Source of the DNA: a bacterium
GTDB lineage: Bacteria; Patescibacteriota; Saccharimonadia; Saccharimonadales; Saccharimonadaceae
DNA: 64,000 bases
Direction of reading: 5' to 3'
Assembly (NCBI GenBank): GCA_030530825.1
Contig: JAUMUF010000001.1
Span: forward strand, 510,757 to 574,756
The notes under the pieces were generated by a model that was not told the origin of the DNA, made no database searches, and worked only from the letters and a program-made list of their open reading frames with translations. The translations under genes and the position numbers were made by a program. Shown here one piece after another: positions 58,913 to 64,000 of this stretch (within the stretch, counting starts at the first letter, position 1; each line of letters opens with the position of its first letter).

Positions 58913-60805
58913 TTACTTTCTTGAAACAGCAGCGGAATTTTCTAGCAACTTTTGGAAGAAAATTGTCTGCGCGGATGACACATTCTGCTTCTTTCCAGCC
59001 CATTTTTTGAGCGAATCATCTTGTAAAGCCCTCGCAAAAGAGAATGTCAAAGGAAACTTTAATCGAGATTTTTTAACAATCTCAGCCAAATTTTGTGTCG
59101 CGCGCTGACTATCTTGACCGCCAGAAAGGAAAATCACGCCAGCAATATCATCCGGAACCGCTCGCTCGAGCATTTCCAAAGTTGAACTCGCCACTTCTTG
59201 TGCGCTAGACTGGAGCGGATTATCTCGCCCAGCAAGCACCATATTGACCTTCAGTACAACCGCCGAGATATCAACTTGGAACAATCTCAACTCTTCAAAA
59301 AGCGCCTTCAAGACTTGTTCAGTAACATTTTTACACTCAGAAATTGAATGATTTCCAGAGAAAATCACTTCCGGCTCAACAATCGGCACAATACCAGCAA
59401 TCTGACACATCTTAGCGTATCTCGCCAAAGTCTGAACATTTACCGCAATTGACGCAGGCGATGGCAGATTTTTTTCTTTATCAATCTTAAATGCTACGCG
59501 CCATTTAGCAAAGTTTAAGCCTAATTTAGCATACTTATCCAATTTTTCTGCTAAATTGTCAAGTCCAGCAGAGATTGTCTCGCCATCAAATCCCTCCAGA
59601 TCTCGCAAGCCTTCATCCAACTTAACTCCAACCAAAATCCCGCGATTTTTCAAATTTTCCAAGAAAGACTCGCCATTATCAGATTTCTGCTCAACCGTTT
59701 CTTCTGCTAAAATCACTCCGTTGAGATATTTTTCAATCTCAGGTGTAGTCAAAAACATTTCACGATAGGCTCGTCGATTTTCAGTAGAATCATCAACTCC
59801 GACTTCAGCAAACTTCTTAGCGATACTTCCACCGCTCTCATCCGCCGCAAAAATACCTTTACCTGAGCCCAGCATTTTTTGGGCCACCTCGCGCAAGATT
59901 TCTTCCCGGGATGGCTCTTCAGAGATAACTTGGAGACGCTCTTCTTTGTTCTGGAGCAAAATTTGCTTAGCTAAAAACGGCTTCAAGATAGCGTTAAAAT
60001 CTGAATTTTCAGCGATAGTGACAGCCGTTTCAAGACTCTCACGCAAAATATTTCCATTCAGAATTTCACCAATGAATGACGCCCGAAAGATCGACTTCTG
60101 ATAAAATGAATTTAATTGGAATTTTGTTGTAATTTTTATAACTTCCCTATCGCGCACAGCGTAGATTTCTTCTCCATTCTCAATCAGAGAGATTTCTACT
60201 CCCAAATCACGCAGGCTTTTACCCACAGTCTCAACGCTACTATAATCTATTAAATCACCTAAAATCGGCTTCTTGACATCAACAAAAACAACTCGCGCGC
60301 GGGGTAAAAATTCACGCAAAACTTCAACGTTAAAATCTTCCAAGGAAAAAATTAAACGAATTTCCGGATGATTTTTAAGATAATTTTTGAATGCCGCCAA
60401 ATAATTCTTTGACAAAATATTGTCTGCAATATAAACCGTTTCTGGCACAAAAATCGGCGCAACCCAGTTCAACTTCTTGGGCGAATTGGACAAAATAACA
60501 CTTCTCGCTCCGTGCGAAACAATATAGCGATACAAAACTGGATAGTTTTCTTTTTCGAAGTTAAAGGTAGTCAAGCCCCGCGGATTTATATTAGAAAAAC
60601 TCTTGATGTGCGCCGCCTGAAAGATTTTTTCGCTCAAAATTACACCGCCCAAAATACCCGCTCGCCTCTTATACTCAAGCGTAGAGTCGTCAAAAGTCAA
60701 GTCATAATGAAAAACATTCTGCTTGTCTTTATAAACTTGTCGTTGATTGATGTCTAAAAAACTATCTTTTGTCGCGTTGCCAATTGAGAGAATTGTCGGT
60801 TCCAT
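58913..60805 (-). CDS. PfkB-like domain fused to class I fructose-bisphosphate aldolase
   Basis: 630 aa in two parts. Residues 1 to about 295 follow the PfkB/ribokinase fold pattern (LSIGNATKDSFLDI start, GG near 53, nucleotide-side end with FRASFIGEIL). The GAGD catalytic motif aligns with YQKS (235-238), so the base Asp is lost and the domain is probably not an active kinase. Residues about 298-630 are a class I aldolase with FAADESGGSIAKKF, FAKWRVAFKI, PIVEPEV and the Schiff-base Lys519 in LKVNMVLAG, all intact. The aldolase splits fructose-1,6-bisphosphate. Coupling a degenerate sugar-phosphate kinase to aldolase suggests allosteric or substrate-channel use (inference). Confidence 0.9.
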   Translation of the reverse strand: MEPTILSIGNATKDSFLDINQRQVYKDKQNVFHYDLTFDDSTLEYKRRAGILGGVILSEKIFQAAHIKSFSNINPRGLTTFNFEKENYPVLYRYIVSHGARSVILSNSPKKLNWVAPIFVPETVYIADNILSKNYLAAFKNYLKNHPEIRLIFSLEDFNVEVLREFLPRARVVFVDVKKPILGDLIDYSSVETVGKSLRDLGVEISLIENGEEIYAVRDREVIKITTKFQLNSFYQKSIFRASFIGEILNGNILRESLETAVTIAENSDFNAILKPFLAKQILLQNKEERLQVISEEPSREEILREVAQKMLGSGKGIFAADESGGSIAKKFAEVGVDDSTENRRAYREMFLTTPEIEKYLNGVILAEETVEQKSDNGESFLENLKNRGILVGVKLDEGLRDLEGFDGETISAGLDNLAEKLDKYAKLGLNFAKWRVAFKIDKEKNLPSPASIAVNVQTLARYAKMCQIAGIVPIVEPEVIFSGNHSISECKNVTEQVLKALFEELRLFQVDISAVVLKVNMVLAGRDNPLQSSAQEVASSTLEMLERAVPDDIAGVIFLSGGQDSQRATQNLAEIVKKSRLKFPLTFSFARALQDDSLKKWAGKKQNVSSAQTIFFQKLLENSAAVSRK

Positions 60806-60842
60806 TGCCTACCCTTTTATTTTAATATAGTGCTTTCGCTTA

Positions 60843-60871
60843 ATTATATCACGAATTTCGACACCTTTCAA
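60843..60871 (-). promoter_or_regulatory. Promoter of the aldolase fusion
   Basis: TTGAAA, 17-bp spacer, TATAAT, with a leader of about 30 nt. It lies back to back with the ABC transporter promoter. Confidence 0.8.
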
Positions 60872-60875
60872 CCCC

Positions 60876-60904
60876 TTGACGGCACCAAATAAAAATGATA
60901 AAAT
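60876..60904 (+). promoter_or_regulatory. Promoter of the ABC transporter gene
   Basis: TTGACG, 17-bp spacer, TAAAAT. Confidence 0.75.
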
Positions 60905-60948
60905 ATGATAACGACTTTTTTATAAAAACTATAAAATCAAAGGAGATT

Positions 60949-62724
60949 ATGTCAAAAAATAAGAAAGAAAGCGTCATCGCCGAGACGCTTAAAATTTATT
61001 GGCGCGCCACAAAAAAATATAAATTTCACGCTTTAGCAGTAGCAATATTGATTCCGTTGGGGATTATTTTGAACGCTTATGTTTCGCCATTGATTGTGGC
61101 GCAAGTCATCAACAAATTACAGGCGGGGGTTCCACAAGACCAGTTATGGCAGGTATTTTCTCCTTTAATTTTTGCTGGAGCCGGTATTTATATCTTCTCT
61201 GAACTTTTTGTTTGGCGAGCCGGAATCTGGATTTTATGGAAAATGCAGATGCGAATTTATCATGACCTTTACGAAGAGGCCTTCGAAAAAATGGTCAATC
61301 AGTCGATGTCATTCCATGCACAAAAAATGAGCGGATCGATGGTTTCCGCTGCGAGAAACTTTGCCAATTCCTACATTGGATTTTTGGATACGGCAATATT
61401 TAATATTCTTCGAATTTTGATTGGTGTTATTGCAATTGTTGTAATTTTGACACCAATTGCGCCACTTTACACTTTGGGCCTTTTCGCTCTAGCGATAATC
61501 TTTGCTATAATTTCAGCATCAGGGCTCGACAAAGTCGCCACCGCACAGAAAAAATCCACCAAAGAACACAACCGTTTGAGCGGAATTTTTACTGATGCAA
61601 TCTCAAATATCCTGTCTACTAAGGCCAACTCGCGCGAAAGTCAGGAACTTAAAAACATCAAAGATCAAGGCGCGAAGGCTTTCTCTGCAGAGATGAATTT
61701 TGCTAAAAAGGTGACACTTCGAGATTTAGGATTCGGGTCAGTTTTGGCAACAGGAAACCTTTTGATTTTGTTGGTGGCGGTTTTTGGCCAATTTTGGTTT
61801 GGTATTTCTCTCGGAACGCTGATCTTGATGATGGATTACTCGCAAAGGCTTCTATCTCAACTCTGGGACATCAACAGGATTATCCGCGGAATTTCTAAAG
61901 CGTTTGGTGACGCAGATGAAATGACTCGATTGATTTCTACAGAAAATCCAATTAAAGATATAAAAGGCGCCAAGCCGCTTAAAGTCAAGGGCGGAAAAAT
62001 AGAGTTCAAAGACGTGGACTTCAGACATGACGACAAGCCAACTTCACTATTTACGGACTTTAATCTCAAAATCAAGGCAGGAGAAAAAATTGGCCTTGTC
62101 GGGTCATCAGGCTCAGGAAAATCAACTTTGACCAAAATGATTTTGCGTTTTTCTGATGTTGAAAGCGGAGAAGTTTTGATCGACGAACAAAATATCAGCA
62201 AAGTCACGCAATCTTCGCTCCGAAATTCAATCTCTTATGTTCCGCAAGAATCATCACTATTCGACAGAACTATACGAGAAAATATCGCCTACGGCCGACC
62301 AGATGCTAGCGAAAAAGAGATAATTAAAGCAGCCAAACTCGCCAATGCGTGGGACTTTATTAAAGATCTGCCAGATGGCTTAGAAACTACCGTTGGCGAG
62401 CGCGGAACCAAACTTTCTGGCGGACAAAAGCAGCGCATTTCAATTGCGCGAGCAATCTTGAAAAATTCACCAATTCTCATCTTGGATGAGGCAACCTCGG
62501 CGCTAGACACAGAAAGTGAAAAATTAATCCAAGACGCTCTCGAGAACTTGATGAAGAACCGCACCAGTATCGTGATAGCTCATCGCCTCTCCACCATTCA
62601 ACAGATGGACAGAATCATCGTTATCGAGGATGGAGAGATCGTAGAGCAAGGCTCGCATAAAGAACTTCTTAAACTCGACGCGCAATACGCCAAACTGTGG
62701 AAGATACAGTCAGGAGAAGCATAG
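60949..62724 (+). CDS. ABC transporter, fused permease and ATPase
   Basis: Half-transporter of the exporter type (MsbA/MdlB-like), acting as a dimer; the substrate is unknown. From ATG 60949 (AAAGGAG upstream) 591 aa: six membrane segments in about 30-330, Walker A GSSGSGKST near 400, signature LSGGQKQR, Walker B ILILDEATSALD, and the H-loop IAHRLST. All ATPase motifs are intact. It is monocistronic. Confidence 0.92.
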   Translation: MSKNKKESVIAETLKIYWRATKKYKFHALAVAILIPLGIILNAYVSPLIVAQVINKLQAGVPQDQLWQVFSPLIFAGAGIYIFSELFVWRAGIWILWKMQMRIYHDLYEEAFEKMVNQSMSFHAQKMSGSMVSAARNFANSYIGFLDTAIFNILRILIGVIAIVVILTPIAPLYTLGLFALAIIFAIISASGLDKVATAQKKSTKEHNRLSGIFTDAISNILSTKANSRESQELKNIKDQGAKAFSAEMNFAKKVTLRDLGFGSVLATGNLLILLVAVFGQFWFGISLGTLILMMDYSQRLLSQLWDINRIIRGISKAFGDADEMTRLISTENPIKDIKGAKPLKVKGGKIEFKDVDFRHDDKPTSLFTDFNLKIKAGEKIGLVGSSGSGKSTLTKMILRFSDVESGEVLIDEQNISKVTQSSLRNSISYVPQESSLFDRTIRENIAYGRPDASEKEIIKAAKLANAWDFIKDLPDGLETTVGERGTKLSGGQKQRISIARAILKNSPILILDEATSALDTESEKLIQDALENLMKNRTSIVIAHRLSTIQQMDRIIVIEDGEIVEQGSHKELLKLDAQYAKLWKIQSGEA

Positions 62725-62725
62725 T

Positions 62726-62755
62726 TAAAAGACCCCGCCAAAGGGTCTTTTAATT
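62726..62755. terminator. Bidirectional terminator
   Basis: AAAAGACCC/GGGTCTTTT stem between convergent genes. Confidence 0.85.
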
Positions 62756-62773
62756 ATATAGTACACATTAAGA

Positions 62774-63943
62774 CTATTTAGCATCGCACTGGCCAGATTC
62801 ACCCAAATTATTCTTTAAATGCGTGACATAAAAATTCTTACAAAGAGGCGTATTGCCTTCTTGTTGAACAGCGAAATCTGGAAGAGGGAGGTCGTTGCCC
62901 GCCATCTCAAGCCTACTCTCAACCCTACGGAATTGATCGTTAGCGCGACCAGTGCTATCTACAATAGGCTGAACACCGTCGAAATCTATGACTTTATCAT
63001 CTTTCATCAATTCAATCTTGAATTCTGCCTGTTTATATAAAGGCGTAAGTCTTAAATACGACTCCACTTTTGCAGAATTTATGTCAGACCCTATCACAAC
63101 CTCCAAGCTACAAGCGTAAACTGAATTAAAATTATTATTACAGACAACTGGCGTAACTTGGTTGGTTATATTCGACCCACTTCTTTTATTATTAGGAAGT
63201 TTTACCCTAGTAAAAGAAGATACTGAAGAGCCTATAGGATAATAAATCTGCTCATCTATACCATGTCCGTCATCAGAGAAGTTGGTGTTTAAATCATCTA
63301 AGGAGCCTCCGTTTCTATATCCATAAAATTGTGCTTTTATCACCGCAGGCCGATTACCCCAATCACCAACTTTTTTTAGTCTAGGGGACGGGGTAGAATC
63401 AAGTGTGATTGCTTCATTATTACTGCCGTTACGCTTAGTATGCCAGCTAATCCTTACTTTATTGAATGGAGAAACGCCCCTAAGAGGTATCGTCCTCGCC
63501 TGGTCATTGCTGGTCTCACCCAAAAAATCTGGCGAATTCTTCTTTATTTTAAGGCAAGTGTATGCTTGGTTTAAGTCACTGCCTCCACCAGAAGAACTCT
63601 GGATTTGCGTCTCTCCAGAAGTAGCACCAACAAATCCACCCAAAGCATTACAGCTATCTAATGATTTAGATAAAGCATCGCTTATCTTTTTACAATTAGC
63701 ACTATCTCTATTTGCTATAGAGCAATCCCTATAATACCTATCCATAAAACGCTTAGCGTCCTCAACCCCCGCCTGAGCGGAGTCGTACGAGGATTGAGAA
63801 AGGTCTTGAGTGCTTGCCATCTGCTGGTCCCGCACTTGGAGTCTCAAGAAACTAGCGGTTATTAAGGCTATAAGCGTGGTGGTAACAACGACAATAAACA
63901 TCGAAACACCACCCCTCATAAAATCTTTTTTCGAAAATTCCAT
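62774..63943 (-). CDS. PilX-like type IV pilus component
   Basis: 389 aa with a PilX/minor-pilin type N-terminus: RGGVSMFIVVVTTTLIALITASFLRLQVRD, a short positively charged lead and one membrane/assembly helix (about 11-38) followed by a polar helix (SYDSAQAGVEDAKRFM). The large external part has several cysteines (at least six), likely disulfide-bonded. Saccharibacteria commonly carry type IV pili for movement and host contact. AAGGAG precedes the ATG, 6 nt after the end of another ORF on the same strand, so it belongs to a pilin operon continuing past the window. Confidence 0.75.
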   Translation of the reverse strand: MEFSKKDFMRGGVSMFIVVVTTTLIALITASFLRLQVRDQQMASTQDLSQSSYDSAQAGVEDAKRFMDRYYRDCSIANRDSANCKKISDALSKSLDSCNALGGFVGATSGETQIQSSSGGGSDLNQAYTCLKIKKNSPDFLGETSNDQARTIPLRGVSPFNKVRISWHTKRNGSNNEAITLDSTPSPRLKKVGDWGNRPAVIKAQFYGYRNGGSLDDLNTNFSDDGHGIDEQIYYPIGSSVSSFTRVKLPNNKRSGSNITNQVTPVVCNNNFNSVYACSLEVVIGSDINSAKVESYLRLTPLYKQAEFKIELMKDDKVIDFDGVQPIVDSTGRANDQFRRVESRLEMAGNDLPLPDFAVQQEGNTPLCKNFYVTHLKNNLGESGQCDAK

Positions 63944-63951
63944 AACTCTCC

Positions 63952-64000
63952 TTAATACCTCACTGGCAATTCTTTAGTGTATGTGGTCTTTAGTATATTT
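63952..64000 (-). CDS. 3' end of a further gene, probably of the pilus operon (partial)
   Basis: The minus-strand frame is open from the window edge to TAA at 63952-63954 and ends KELPVRY. It is directly followed by the SD of the PilX-like gene, as expected within an operon. Too short to identify. Confidence 0.45.
   Translation of the reverse strand, partial: NILKTTYTKELPVRY

Noticed and set aside
1-64000. Alternative genetic code with TGA read as glycine, as in some CPR lineages
   Set aside because: Many genes end cleanly at TGA with ATGA or TGATG overlaps to the next gene, and no conserved domain is interrupted by TGA.
1-64000. rRNA genes, tmRNA, RNase P RNA or a replication origin
   Set aside because: None of their conserved core sequences was seen. 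A short anti-SD-like string near 19240 is part of a hairpin, not a 16S end.

Overview
The window looks like a chromosome segment of a Patescibacteria/CPR bacterium, most likely a host-associated Candidatus Saccharibacteria (TM7). This is inferred from gene content and was not tested by phylogeny. The signs are short versions of core genes (TilS 290 aa, UvrC 517 aa, HrcA 246 aa), sparse metabolism (pyruvate kinase, phosphoketolase, a class I aldolase fused to a kinase-like domain), a type IV pilus-like gene, a nine-repeat MucBP surface protein, and widespread leaderless genes with exact sigma70 promoters (17-bp spacers). The standard genetic code fits, with TGA used as a stop.

Layout. 0-3.8 kb: a DUF3761-like gene fragment, tRNA-Gln, a frameshifted GT2 glycosyltransferase, pyruvate kinase, tRNA-Glu and tRNA-Pro. 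3.8-14.25 kb: an accessory island flanked by near-identical ~47-bp inverted repeats. It holds an Rpn/PD-(D/E)XK gene, an unrecognised three-gene minus-strand operon, and a G+C-richer mobilizable module (small proteins, MT-A70 methylase, VirD4-like ATPase, replication-relaxation protein, TnpW-like protein, TnpX-like large serine recombinase). 14.25-24.7 kb: MurC, tRNA-Leu, a substrate-binding protein, SecG, tRNA-Lys, a RimK / ATP-grasp-RimB / DUF1704 cluster, and DnaJ. 24.7-36.6 kb: small orphan genes, a Bacteroidetes-type HU gene behind six 22-bp direct repeats, DnaK, phosphoketolase, a retron-type reverse transcriptase locus, GrpE, HrcA and a guanylate kinase-like gene. 36.6-45.3 kb: YebC, a LepA/EF4 encoded in two pieces around an extra ORF, and the MucBP adhesin. 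45.3-57.8 kb: MurJ, FtsH, TilS, three CAT-anticodon tRNAs, a redox-cysteine-less flavoprotein operon, FtsB-like, RclA-like and UvrC. 57.8-64 kb: an interrupted XRE-membrane protein, the PfkB-like/aldolase fusion, an ABC exporter and a PilX-like pilus component.

How the parts fit together. Heat-shock genes dnaJ, dnaK and hrcA-grpE sit at three loci, each with a CIRCE operator over the promoter, so HrcA probably controls all three. Phosphoketolase, the aldolase fusion and pyruvate kinase outline a fermentative sugar route. Sec, SBP, ABC exporter, pilus and MucBP genes suit an epibiont that scavenges from and attaches to surfaces. The most unusual loci are the retron-like locus (31.9-33.3 kb), the split lepA (37.4-39.7 kb), the aldolase fusion (58.9-60.8 kb), the HU gene with its exact 22-bp repeats (25.5-26.0 kb) and the inverted-repeat-bounded island.
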